Positions 25,801 to 32,329 of a DNA stretch of 32,475 bases are shown in pieces; position 1 is the first letter of the stretch, and every line of letters begins with the position of its first letter. The position numbers were made by a program, and so were the translations under genes. A model generated the notes under the pieces. It saw only the letters and a list, made by a program, of their open reading frames with translations. It was not told the DNA's origin and searched no databases. This DNA is from Pedosphaera sp. GTDB taxonomy: Bacteria > Verrucomicrobiota > Verrucomicrobiia > Limisphaerales > F1-12-MAGs170. Location: contig SIBF01000032.1 of NCBI GenBank assembly GCA_009695275.1, forward strand, positions 1 through 32,475. The letters are read 5' to 3'.

Positions 25801-26920
25801 CGGAGTTGTTCCCGTAATTCTGCAGGTTTACGCGAGCGCCGGAAATTCCATTTCCTTTGTTATCGATGACCCTCCCTTTGAGGATCGCTCCTTTGGCCAG
25901 CTTGACCTCCATTTCCTTCATGCCTGGAGTGATCTTGACCGTCTGGACAGAGGGCGCAAAACCGTCGCTGGTGATGGTCAGCGGCATCTCGCCGGGCGCA
26001 CAATGCTCGAAGGTGAACCGCCCATCCAGATCGGTGTCCTGAGGAGGAATCGGGGGATTCCCCCAGCGCTGTCCCAGCATGACCCGGGCACCTGCGACAC
26101 CCTTGTCTTCAGGATCGACCACCAATCCGGTGACGAGAATGCCTTCCTTCACCACGAGCCGGACTTTCGCCGCCCGCAAGTCGGAAATGGAAACACGGTC
26201 ACCGGGGAAATTATTTTCAGGCACGTCCGCCACGAACATGGTCGCGATGTAATCGGGATGATTCAAGGAGATCGAAAACCTGCCATTGGCTCCTTTCGGA
26301 ATGTGTGTGCAGCTCCACTTGCCTTCATCGTTGGTCCGTTCTCCGTGATCGAACATCTCAAACCGGTCCGAAGCCTCACGCCTCGGGTCATCCTGCACGG
26401 CGATGATCAGCTTCAAATCCGGGATGGGCTCTCCTTTTTCATTCACAACGACTCCACCGATCTGCTCGCCCGCCTCGACCTTGTAGAGGTAATCAGTCGG
26501 AATTGCATCGTTGCGGCGCTTCTCCCAGGAGAGGAATTTCGGCGGGTAAGAGTCATGAACCGTCCGGATGTGGAGATAGTTTGCGCCTTCTGCGTACTCG
26601 ACCGTCGCCGTGCCCTCATCATCGGTGAAAAACGGCCCCGGTGTCATTCGTGCCCGCTCAAACATCACGGAGACATTGAGCCTCATTCCAGCAATGGGTT
26701 TCTGAGTTCCAGAGTCGATGGCACGGAAGATCAACTTTCGCGTCGCCGGTTCAACATCCGCTTCTGGCGCGGCGTCCTTCTCAGTGGCGGCGGTTTCGGC
26801 GGGTTTCTTCGCATCAGTTGGCGCATCGGCGGCAATGAGATTTCCGCCGGCAAACACATGATAAACGGCAAAAGAGACTGCGAGCGCCAGGCGCGTGGAA
26901 GATGAGATTGAAAGTTTCAT
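22820..26920 (-). CDS. Large secreted protein with carboxypeptidase-regulatory-like repeats and a C-terminal redoxin domain
   Basis: From the ATG at 26920 the protein has 1366 residues and a signal peptide (STRLALAVSFAVYHVFAGG). An Ala/Glu-rich linker is followed by many carboxypeptidase-regulatory-like beta-sandwich units with the signature G-x-V-x-(D/N)-x2-G-x-(G/P)-(I/V)-x-(G/D)-(A/T/L)-x-(V/L): for example GVVVNEKGEPIPDLKLII, GLVVDPEDKGVAGARVML, GRVIDNKGNGISGARVNL, GLVVFSDGKPASGTELAI. A unit of about 366 residues is duplicated in tandem. Residues about 1214-1366 form a TlpA/AhpC-like redoxin domain (VGEAAPGFAMKDYNGKTVKL, FPSIFLIGPDGKLLA) in which the expected WCxxC is WAGTM. Role unknown; perhaps a cell-surface binding protein. 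An upstream ATG at 26971 is less likely because it precedes the signal peptide by 17 residues. Confidence 0.85.
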   Translation of the reverse strand: MKLSISSSTRLALAVSFAVYHVFAGGNLIAADAPTDAKKPAETAATEKDAAPEADVEPATRKLIFRAIDSGTQKPIAGMRLNVSVMFERARMTPGPFFTDDEGTATVEYAEGANYLHIRTVHDSYPPKFLSWEKRRNDAIPTDYLYKVEAGEQIGGVVVNEKGEPIPDLKLIIAVQDDPRREASDRFEMFDHGERTNDEGKWSCTHIPKGANGRFSISLNHPDYIATMFVADVPENNFPGDRVSISDLRAAKVRLVVKEGILVTGLVVDPEDKGVAGARVMLGQRWGNPPIPPQDTDLDGRFTFEHCAPGEMPLTITSDGFAPSVQTVKITPGMKEMEVKLAKGAILKGRVIDNKGNGISGARVNLQNYGNNSGNQTVEWNSTTDEEGRFTWNGAPNESVMLGIYKQDFANLNGQQVAPGEQEHLFTLRKAPRVVVKVIDAGTKQPIPEFKVTPGQQWGESAGQVNWHSWQNKPGRNGEHTFTWSESERLAVKIDAPGYLPEIARSSPKEGEDITLTFAMKKGTGLSGLVVFSDGKPASGTELAIRGGGSSYLSLAQGRFGNRNPDVQVVTADDKGAFAFNPEAEAKMIYAVHDKGYAEVAVANFKTNEPIKLQAWGRIEGVLKIAKPANQAVMLNQGMMTGPEGIQYDFEGFQARTDTDGKFLFSKVPPGERMLVRLAKAEQNSWTYSMNTPVTVKPGETTSVVMGGTGRSVVGRVVDNQGNGISGARVNLQNFASNPGNQNMNLNSVSDEEGRFTLDGVPKETVMLSINKQDFATLNGQQVPPGDQEHLFTLRKAPRVGVKVIDAGTRQPIAEFKVTPGQQWGESPGQVNWQPWQTKPGRNGGHSFAWGESERLAVKIDAPGYLPEIARGTFKEGVDLTLSFEMKKGVGLSGLVVFADGKPASGTELAIRGGGSSHLALSLGRFGNHNPDVQIVTADGKGAFAFNPEVETKTIHAVHDKGYAEVAVANFKTNEPIKLQAWGRIEGVLKIARKPAENQTVMLAPGMVMGPDALQYDFEQFQARTDSDGKFVFGKVPPGERMLVRQVKTDQNSWMHSMNMPVTVAPGETTTVAMGGTGRNVIGRVVASGVTNQIDWKHSGFSQISTKWPQPPRKLRTPEDMAKWQESDEFKKAAARQRSFPVEFAEDGTFHADDVIPGNYDLNINVMEPGEGQDPGMRRPLGNLAHPVVVADAKGDEPVDLGTLTLRIMRQAKVGEAAPGFAMKDYNGKTVKLEDFKGRHLVLHVWTSTWAGTMTNELAGLRALAESHGKGGRLSILSVNLDDDVKAAKEVTAARQMTWLQVIAGDASKSSLPMDYGLNMFPSIFLIGPDGKLLARDIPAEGVKDAVEKILSNPANAAPGKTQAAR
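23675..24778 (-). repeat. Tandem intragenic repeat, C-terminal copy (~368 codons)
   Basis: This segment begins GRVVDNQGNGISGARVNLQN and is the second copy of a duplicated block within the large secreted protein. It differs from the other copy by scattered substitutions and one 2-codon insertion near KIARKPAENQ. Spans such as HDKGYAEVAVANFKTNEPIK are identical in both copies, and the nucleotide offset is constant at 1098 bp. Confidence 0.85.
24779..25876 (-). repeat. Tandem intragenic repeat, N-terminal copy (366 codons)
   Basis: This segment begins GRVIDNKGNGISGARVNLQN and abuts the other copy with no spacer. Corresponding words lie exactly 1098 bp apart (for example GTCCCCAAGC at 23971 and 25069). 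The preserved frame and near identity indicate a recent in-frame duplication of a block of four or so beta-sandwich units. Confidence 0.85.
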
Positions 26921-27512
26921 GACAGTTGTTGGATCAATGTGGGACGACGTAATGACTGGACTATTAACCAACTTCCCTGCGTATGCGAATCCTGCTTGGT
27001 TTCGAGCATGGAGGGTAGGAGCACCTCTCCTGGACCAACAAGCTGAAAAATCAATTTCATGTCATTCTCTGCCTTTCCCAGCAGACAGGTAGCCCTACTA
27101 TAGACTGTGAATGGAGCAACGTCCCGGAGCTGTGCATACACCCTCAGCCTATTCGAGCCGGTCGTCCACCCTTGACGATCCAAAAAAGCAGACTTCCAGA
27201 TTTGACTCGCATCCATATTCTCTAAACCACCAACTATGGATTACCTGTCCAATCTGGAGAATCAATCCACGCCTGAACCATGAGCGACGAGTCAAAGCAA
27301 AACGAGCCCGAGAATCTGGGTTCCAAGCCCGCATCCTAATGACTCGCCCGGCATTTCAAGCCGCCGTCGCGGAAGAACTGGCCCGCGCCTTTGCTGTCGT
27401 TGATATGGGTTACCTTCCTATCAGCATGTGCCCTTTCACCTCCACTTCCACCGAACAACTCGATTCCGCTTAGGTTTATCGGCATCAGATTCCGACGGGA
27501 GCTTTGCTCCGA
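26921..27512. other. 592-bp divergent intergenic region, no supported gene
   Basis: It separates the large secreted protein (minus) from the ABC exporter (plus) and should hold both promoters, but I see no convincing -35/-10 pair. Two short plus-strand frames touch as TAATG: one at 27280-27339 encoding MSDESKQNEPENLGSKPAS and one at 27339-27473 encoding MTRPAFQAAVAEELARAFAV and 24 more residues. They have start and stop but no recognizable domain and may be chance or decayed coding DNA. Confidence 0.4.
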
Positions 27513-29507
27513 ATGAAAAACGAAATCCGACCCGGGCCGCCGAACCCCGCCACGCCGAACACGAGCCATGCTCGCTCCTCGCGTCAGCGTTATCGCGCGT
27601 TCGTGCAAGACTACAAGCAGCGGCGGCTCGACGACTTGGCGGAAACCAGCGAGGACCTGAAAGAACTCAGCGACCCGGCGAAAGTCGGCGATAAGCCACC
27701 AGCGTCGGAATCCAAGAGCGAGAAACGGGGCAAACGGCGCGAGTATCTGCGTGAGTATCTGCGATGGCTTTGGCCGCATCGCCATGCGGTCGGCGCACTC
27801 TTCGTCCTCGCCATGCTGGCTGCGGGTCTCGAAATGGCCGAGCCGCTCTTCATGCGGTTCATCATTGATCGTGTGCTCTTGAACGCCGGCCTGGACCGGG
27901 CGACGCGCCTGACCAGTCTCCACCTCGCAGGAGCTCTGTTTGTCGGCGTGGTCGTCCTCTCCAAGTTGATCGGAGTGGTGAAGGATTATCGCCAGCGGCT
28001 GGTAAATGTCCGGGTGATGCTCTCGCTTCGGCGTTCGTTGTTCAAACGCTTGCTGCACCTGCCGCTGCCAAAGCTTTGGGACATGAAGACCGGCGGCATC
28101 CTCTCCCGGTTGACAGGCGACGTGGATACCACGACAGGGCTTTTGCAGATGGCCATAGTGTCGCCCGCCATCTCGGTCATCCGGCTGATCATCGCCGTGG
28201 TTGTCCTCCTGACACTGAACTGGCGGCTGGCGTTGATGGCGCTCGCCATCATTCCCGGCGTGACGTTGATGAGCTTCGCCTTCTCACGGCGCATCCGGCC
28301 CATCTACCGCGTCATGCGCAAGGACGTGGAACTGATCGATGGCCGGGTGGGTGAAACATTTTCGGGCATTCGCGTCGTCAGGGCGTTCGGCCGGGAGATG
28401 AGTGAGCTGCTTGATTACATGCTCGGAAGGCACACCGTGCTGCGCAAGGAGATGTTCGCTCATCGCCTGGAGACGATTCTGTGGACATCCTGGGGCTTGC
28501 TTCTGGGTGCCGTTAACGTGGTCATCGTCTGGTACGGCGGTTACTTGAACATCACGGGCGGTGCTTCCATCGGCGACATCATGGCTTTCCAGTGGTACAC
28601 CTTTCTGCTGCTGAATCCGGTATGGAACATCGTGAATTCCTTCTCTGAACTTCAGCGTTCCCTCGCCGCCATGGAGCGGGTGTTTGAAGTGCTCGCGATG
28701 CCGGAAGACAAGCCCGACAAGCCGGACGCTGGCGACGCGCCCAGGGAAGTGCATGAGATCCAGTTTGAGAATGTCGAGTTCGAGTATCGGGAGGGCCAGC
28801 CTGTCGTCCGTGATTTCAACGTGGTGGTGCCTGGTGGTTCGGTGATTGCCCTGGTGGGCCGAAGCGGCGCCGGCAAGACGACCGTCACAGACCTGGTGGC
28901 GCGATTCCACGACCCCACTCGTGGACGCATTCTGCTGAATGGCTCTGACATCCGGGATTTTCGTCTGAAGTCGTATCGCGAACTGCTGGCCTTGGTCCAA
29001 CAAGATGTCTTCTTGTTCGACGGCTCGGTGCGGGACAACATCGCTTACGGTCGCCACGACGCGACCCCCGCTGAGGTCGAAGACGCCGCGCGCCGCGCCA
29101 ATGCGCATGAGTTCATCGTCAAACTTCCCGGACAGTACGAGACGTTCATCGGCGAACGAGGCGTCAAGCTCTCGGGCGGCCAGCAACAACGGCTGGCCAT
29201 TGCCAGGGCAATTCTGGCGTCCCCAAAAATCCTCATCCTCGACGAAGCCACGAGCAATCTGGACACGGAGAGTGAGCAGCTCATTCAGGCGTCGATGGCC
29301 ACGCTGCTCGCCGGTCGAACCACCTTCGTCATCGCTCACCGTCTCTCCACCATAAGGCGAGCCGACCTGATCCTGTTGTTGGAAGAAGGGCGAATCATCG
29401 AGCGCGGCACTCACGAGCAACTCATGCATGCCCGTGGCGCTTACCACCGCATGGTCCTCCGCCAGATGGCGTCCGATGGTGGGAATGTCGAAGAAGTGTG
29501 GCGATGA
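27513..29507 (+). CDS. ABC exporter, fused permease-ATPase (MsbA/LmrA type)
   Basis: The 664-residue half-transporter has a charged cytoplasmic N-terminal extension (about 1-75), six membrane spans (about 80-355, starting LWPHRHAVGALFVLAMLAAG) with the ABC_membrane hallmark VGETFSGIRVVRAFGRE, and an ATPase domain. The latter has Walker A GRSGAGKT near 449-456, Q-loop LVQQDVFLFDGSVRDNIAYG, signature LSGGQQQRLAIARAIL near 553, Walker B ILILDEATSNLD and H-loop IAHRLST. It would act as a homodimer in the inner membrane; the substrate (lipid, peptide or drug) cannot be inferred. I start at the ATG at 27513, with GGGAG about 11 nt upstream; a TTG at 27504 is possible. No accessory genes adjoin it. 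Confidence 0.93.
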   Translation: MKNEIRPGPPNPATPNTSHARSSRQRYRAFVQDYKQRRLDDLAETSEDLKELSDPAKVGDKPPASESKSEKRGKRREYLREYLRWLWPHRHAVGALFVLAMLAAGLEMAEPLFMRFIIDRVLLNAGLDRATRLTSLHLAGALFVGVVVLSKLIGVVKDYRQRLVNVRVMLSLRRSLFKRLLHLPLPKLWDMKTGGILSRLTGDVDTTTGLLQMAIVSPAISVIRLIIAVVVLLTLNWRLALMALAIIPGVTLMSFAFSRRIRPIYRVMRKDVELIDGRVGETFSGIRVVRAFGREMSELLDYMLGRHTVLRKEMFAHRLETILWTSWGLLLGAVNVVIVWYGGYLNITGGASIGDIMAFQWYTFLLLNPVWNIVNSFSELQRSLAAMERVFEVLAMPEDKPDKPDAGDAPREVHEIQFENVEFEYREGQPVVRDFNVVVPGGSVIALVGRSGAGKTTVTDLVARFHDPTRGRILLNGSDIRDFRLKSYRELLALVQQDVFLFDGSVRDNIAYGRHDATPAEVEDAARRANAHEFIVKLPGQYETFIGERGVKLSGGQQQRLAIARAILASPKILILDEATSNLDTESEQLIQASMATLLAGRTTFVIAHRLSTIRRADLILLLEEGRIIERGTHEQLMHARGAYHRMVLRQMASDGGNVEEVWR

Positions 29508-29935
29508 GCAACTATAACCGGTGCTCTACCCTGGCGGGATCAGCCTCTCGGCAGCCGGGTGCGCTTGCCCAGGGCGGCGCGAGTGTTGGGGATGATCCGC
29601 TGGGTGATCGTCAGTCTGGCCAACGCCGCCGCGGATGAGATTCGCAAGCTCAAACCGACCAAGTTCAATACCCGAAGCTTTCGTCAGCACTTCCTTTCGG
29701 TTCGAGACGGCCGCGACCGCCTTTACGTGCTCATCTTCGCCAAAAATCCCAATGTCTTGGAATTGCACGTTTGAAAGGACGCGTCGTAGAATCTTTGGAC
29801 TCGGCGATCAGCGATTCCGCAAGGGTTAAGGGTTTGAGCGGTTAAGTTGGATGAGGGCAACGGCTTCCAGCAGATTCGCATTCCCGGGCAGATTCGTTTT
29901 CGCTTGTGGAGTCTGCGTCAACGTGTATCTTATCC
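29508..29935. other. 428-bp region with one unrecognized short frame
   Basis: After the ABC exporter, a plus-strand frame ending at 29774 (ATG at 29559 or 29592) encodes 71 or 60 residues ending FLSVRDGRDRLYVLIFAKNP and NVLELHV. It looks more protein-like than the other frames here but I do not recognize it; it could be the tail of a disrupted gene. From 29775 to 29922 I see nothing coding. The stretch leads into the IS remnant. Confidence 0.3.
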
Positions 29936-29956
29936 ATGTACGTGGCTAAGATATAC
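29923..29956 (+). promoter_or_regulatory. Stem-loop enclosing the start codon of the DUF6788 gene
   Basis: GTGTATCTTA (29923-29932) pairs with TAAGATATAC (29947-29956) over ten positions with one G-U wobble, and CCA/TGG pair again inside. The ATG at 29936-29938 sits in the apical part. Such a hairpin would hide the initiation site in the mRNA and could limit transposase expression, or it may be the palindromic end of the element. Confidence 0.5.
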
Positions 29957-30310
29957 AAACTCCGCCGCACCTCCACTCTGGCCCTCCGCCAGCGCAAGGT
30001 GGCCCTGTTGCGCCAACTCTCCGTGCCCGCCGACCTCCTGCGAGCCTCCTACGTCGAACGGTTCACGACCTGCGGCAAACCCAATTGCGTCTGCGTTCGC
30101 GGACAGCGTCACGGTCCGTTTTATTATCTGACCGCAAACTTGGCGCCCGGTCATATCACCAAGTTGTTGCTCAAAACGGCCGACCAGCAACAGGCCGCCG
30201 AACATGGGGTTCGGGGTTATCAGGACCATTGGGAGCATCTGGAGCAATTGTCTCAGATCAACGCGGAACTCCTGCGTCGTGGCGAGCCGTTGGACGGCTC
30301 GGTTCGATGA
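29936..30310 (+). CDS. DUF6788-like IS-associated protein
   Basis: The 124-residue protein contains LLRASYVERFTTCGKPNCVC and RGQRHGPFYYLT, the Cys-containing motif (C-G-K-P-x-C-x-C-x-R-G-x2-HGP-x-YY) of a small family (DUF6788) that I know as a companion of DDE transposases in insertion sequences. A long helix follows (HWEHLEQLSQINAELLRRGE). The paired cysteines suggest a zinc ribbon, possibly DNA binding (inference). An alternative ATG at 29906 lies upstream of the hairpin. The stop overlaps the start of the transposase gene (ATGA). Confidence 0.7.
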   Translation: MYVAKIYKLRRTSTLALRQRKVALLRQLSVPADLLRASYVERFTTCGKPNCVCVRGQRHGPFYYLTANLAPGHITKLLLKTADQQQAAEHGVRGYQDHWEHLEQLSQINAELLRRGEPLDGSVR

Positions 30311-31165
30311 ACCGGCTGCGCCAGTTCTGGCACGCCGCCGCCAAGCTCTTCGATCTGCCCCGCCGTCTGCGCGCCGTCCGGGACCGGCGCACCGATCCAG
30401 ATCTCGGCCGGGGTCCTGACCGCCAGTCTGCTCCTGGGTGCCGTCCTGCGCGTGCCTTCCTTCCTTCAGTTGGAAGCGGAGACTCGCCGGCCGGGCTGGC
30501 AGCGGCTGGTGCGTCGAGCCAAGCCGATCAGCGATGACACTTTCGCCTACGGCCTCGAACACGCTCGGTTGGACGAGTTGCGCGCTATTCTGGTGTCCGT
30601 CAACCAGACGCTCAAGGGCAACAAGGCGTTTGAACCGGCGAAAATCCACGGCCTGCTGGTGGTGGCTCTCGACGCCAACGAACAGTTCAAGAGCCGTGCC
30701 CGCTGTTGTTCGGCCTGCTGTCAGCGCCGCGTCAAAGAGACCGATGCGGCCATTGGCTCAATGCGGGTGGTCTTGTCGGAGGAACGGTGGAAGCAGACGC
30801 GGCGGGAAGGCGGACGCAAAGTTGTGGAAGACAAGCAGAGCTTCTGGCGCTGGCTGGTCAGCCGGGAACTCGACGGTTATGCGGCGGAAGTCATCTGGAA
30901 AATCGGACACCGGCGTTGGGGTGTGGAGAATCACACCTTTAACGAGCTGACACAGCATTACCACTTGGAACACTGCCCACATCACGAACCGGTGGCGATC
31001 ATGGCCTGGCTCTTGATCCTGGTAACGGCCTTCGTCCTCTTCGAGTGGTTTGCCCTCCTGCACGGCATACTCTGCCGGCTAGGCCAAACCCTGCAGGAGA
31101 TCTCCCGCCAGTTGTTCCTGGCTTTGGCGCGTTGGGAAGAACTGGAACCGCTCTGGAGCGGTTGA
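30307..31165 (+). pseudogene. DDE transposase remnant (IS4-superfamily-like), frameshifted and deleted
   Basis: The gene begins MNRLRQFWHAAAKLFDLPRR and shifts frame near 30397 (one extra base in ACCGATCCAG); the continuation reads QISAGVLTASLLLGAVLRVP, then FLQLEAETRRPGWQRLVRRA. The first catalytic-type Asp is in LLVVALDANEQFKSRARCC. The text then passes from a CCxxCC motif directly to DAAIGSMRVVLSEERWKQ, so the middle of the domain that should carry the second Asp appears missing. The C-terminal part is typical: VIWKIGHRRWGVENHTFNEL, with the Glu of the triad in the Y/R-x-E region. The family's usual product is far longer than the ~285 residues available. I judge it inactive. Confidence 0.8.
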
Positions 31166-31170
31166 TCCAG
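31142..31170 (+). terminator. Hairpin over the transposase stop codon
   Basis: AACCGCT (31146-31152) pairs perfectly with AGCGGTT (31157-31163) around CTGG, and CTGGA/TCCAG extends it with the TGA region bulged. No T tract follows. It marks the 3' end of the transposase gene and may be an end signal of the element. Confidence 0.35.
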
Positions 31171-31263
31171 TCAGCGCCTCGGGTGGGGCTTTGGTTGAAT
31201 CGTTCTTTGACAGTTCAAAAATTGGCCGCGCTGGAGACACACGTGAAGTGTCGGCACGAATCG

Positions 31264-31306
31264 GGCGGCGGACCCAAAACGAGGCTCACTCGTTCCTTCC
31301 GCCGCC
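31264..31306. repeat. Strong GC-rich stem-loop
   Basis: GGCGGCGGA (31264-31272) is the exact complement of TCCGCCGCC (31298-31306), and AACGAG (31278-31283) of CTCGTT (31289-31294), giving a two-part stem with a GCTCA loop. It is followed on the plus strand by TAAAAAATAA and a short frame starting ATG at 31319 (MPPRKPKIPTPLRNCCIGDH). There is no downstream T tract on the plus strand. Confidence 0.6.
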
Positions 31307-31397
31307 TAAAAAATAACCATGCCTCCCAGAAAACCCAAAATCCCGACCCCCTTGCGGAATTGCTGCATCGGCGATCATTAGGCTTGCAATGCGAGTA

Positions 31398-31426
31398 TTG
31401 ACGGTTTAGTGAATTGCCATTGCAAT
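31398..31426 (+). promoter_or_regulatory. Candidate sigma-70 promoter for the PEP-CTERM gene
   Basis: TTGACG (31398-31403) and TGCAAT (31421-31426, 4 of 6 to consensus) are 17 bp apart, placing transcription start near 31433. If used, translation must begin downstream of the TTG codons at 31414 and 31420. Confidence 0.35.
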
Positions 31427-32223
31427 CAGAACGAAAAAAGAGCAAGTCACCAGCTTTCGACAAAACCCATGCCGCGTATGATAAAATTATTACTATTAGA
31501 TACTCACTGGTAGCGATTTTCGCTCTGCTGATGACATTCTGCCGCCTAACTGCCGCCTCGTTCGAATTCGCTGGCTCTGATGATGGGACTTGGGTTAAGA
31601 GCTCGCTTGCTTGGAGTGCGTATGAGGACAGCGCGACTGTCCTCCACTCCGCTGGGGGCCCGATCTCCCTAAACCAATTTAGCGATAGTGTTTCTGGCAA
31701 GTGGCAAATTGATGGAATTGCCCAAACCTCGCTTCAAGCGCTGACAAGCCCACAGTTTACCGCACTCACTACGTCAATCACATTAGATATCATACACACC
31801 TACGACTACGGTAATGAGGCTGATTTTGACGGAGGCCGCGCAGAATATAGCACAGACAACGGCTCGACGTGGTCAATACTCACAATGACGGGATACGGCA
31901 CTCTTTCCGACCTGTTTGGCAATCCACTCACGGGAGGCTACGCTGGAGGACCGGCCTCATCTTCCGCATGGACAGGATCTGACTCCGCCACTCACACCGG
32001 GACATTCACTGCAGGCATTGGGGATAACGTCAGGATCCGCTTCACTGGGGGGTGGGATATAGGATTTATCGGTGGAACTACCCCAAACTGGACAATTGAA
32101 AGTGTTACTGTTTCGAACGTCACAGTAGTTCCAGAACCCCACGAATATGCCATGGTCGCTGGCCTTGGCCTGCTGGGCTTTGCGGTCTTCCGCCGCATAC
32201 GAGCCAAGGCTTCTGCCGCCTGA
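31414..32223 (+). CDS. PEP-CTERM sorting-domain protein
   Basis: The C-terminus has the complete exosortase sorting tail: VPEPHEYAMVAGLGLLGFAV followed by FRRIR, that is a VPEP motif, a membrane span and basic residues. Exosortase (EpsH-type) is expected to cleave at the PEP motif; none is encoded here. The body (about 50-235) is rich in Ser, Thr, Gly and Asp, as in secreted beta-rich proteins (FEFAGSDDGTWVKSS, RAEYSTDNGSTWSILTMTGY). The signal peptide is SLVAIFALLMTFCRLTAAS. The frame has no suitable ATG: only TTG codons at 31414 and 31420 precede the signal peptide, while ATGs at 31469 and 31478 lie in another frame (MPRMIKLLLLDTHW, stop). So the 5' end is uncertain and a frameshift is possible. 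The DNA is visibly AT-richer than its surroundings. Confidence 0.8.
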   Translation: MPLQSERKKSKSPAFDKTHAAYDKIITIRYSLVAIFALLMTFCRLTAASFEFAGSDDGTWVKSSLAWSAYEDSATVLHSAGGPISLNQFSDSVSGKWQIDGIAQTSLQALTSPQFTALTTSITLDIIHTYDYGNEADFDGGRAEYSTDNGSTWSILTMTGYGTLSDLFGNPLTGGYAGGPASSSAWTGSDSATHTGTFTAGIGDNVRIRFTGGWDIGFIGGTTPNWTIESVTVSNVTVVPEPHEYAMVAGLGLLGFAVFRRIRAKASAA

Positions 32224-32276
32224 TCGTCGTTCAACGCTTCAGCAGCGCGACCAAACACGACCCGACATTCAATTTC

Positions 32277-32304
32277 AAAAAGCGCCGCCCCTGCGGCGCT
32301 TTTC
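32277..32304 (+). terminator. Rho-independent terminator after the PEP-CTERM gene
   Basis: AGCGCCGC (32281-32288) pairs with GCGGCGCT (32293-32300) around a CCCT loop, flanked by A residues on the left and TTTTCATTTTT on the right. The stem is perfect and very GC-rich. It begins about 54 bp after the stop codon and could also work on the minus strand because of the A tract. Confidence 0.85.
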
Positions 32305-32329
32305 ATTTTTCACCCAGTCCGCGTGATTC

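Noticed and set aside
25481..26905. A 474-codon plus-strand frame opposite the large secreted protein
   Set aside because: It mirrors the beta-sandwich-repeat protein, whose signal peptide and repeated motifs are convincing; the antisense product has no family pattern.
26917..27216. Minus-strand frame of 99 codons running into the start of the large secreted gene
   Set aside because: No domain, and it overlaps the probable promoter region of the secreted protein; not supported as a gene.
28284..29447. A 387-codon minus-strand frame opposite the ABC exporter ATPase
   Set aside because: All ABC motifs are on the plus strand; the antisense product shows none.
30380..30410. Programmed ribosomal frameshift in the transposase gene
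   Set aside because: There is no A-rich or heptameric slippery sequence at the shift, and the domain core is also missing, so mutation is simpler.
31264..31306. Integron attC or other recombination site
   Set aside because: The stem lacks the GTTRRRY/RYYYAAC core sites and no integrase is present in the window.
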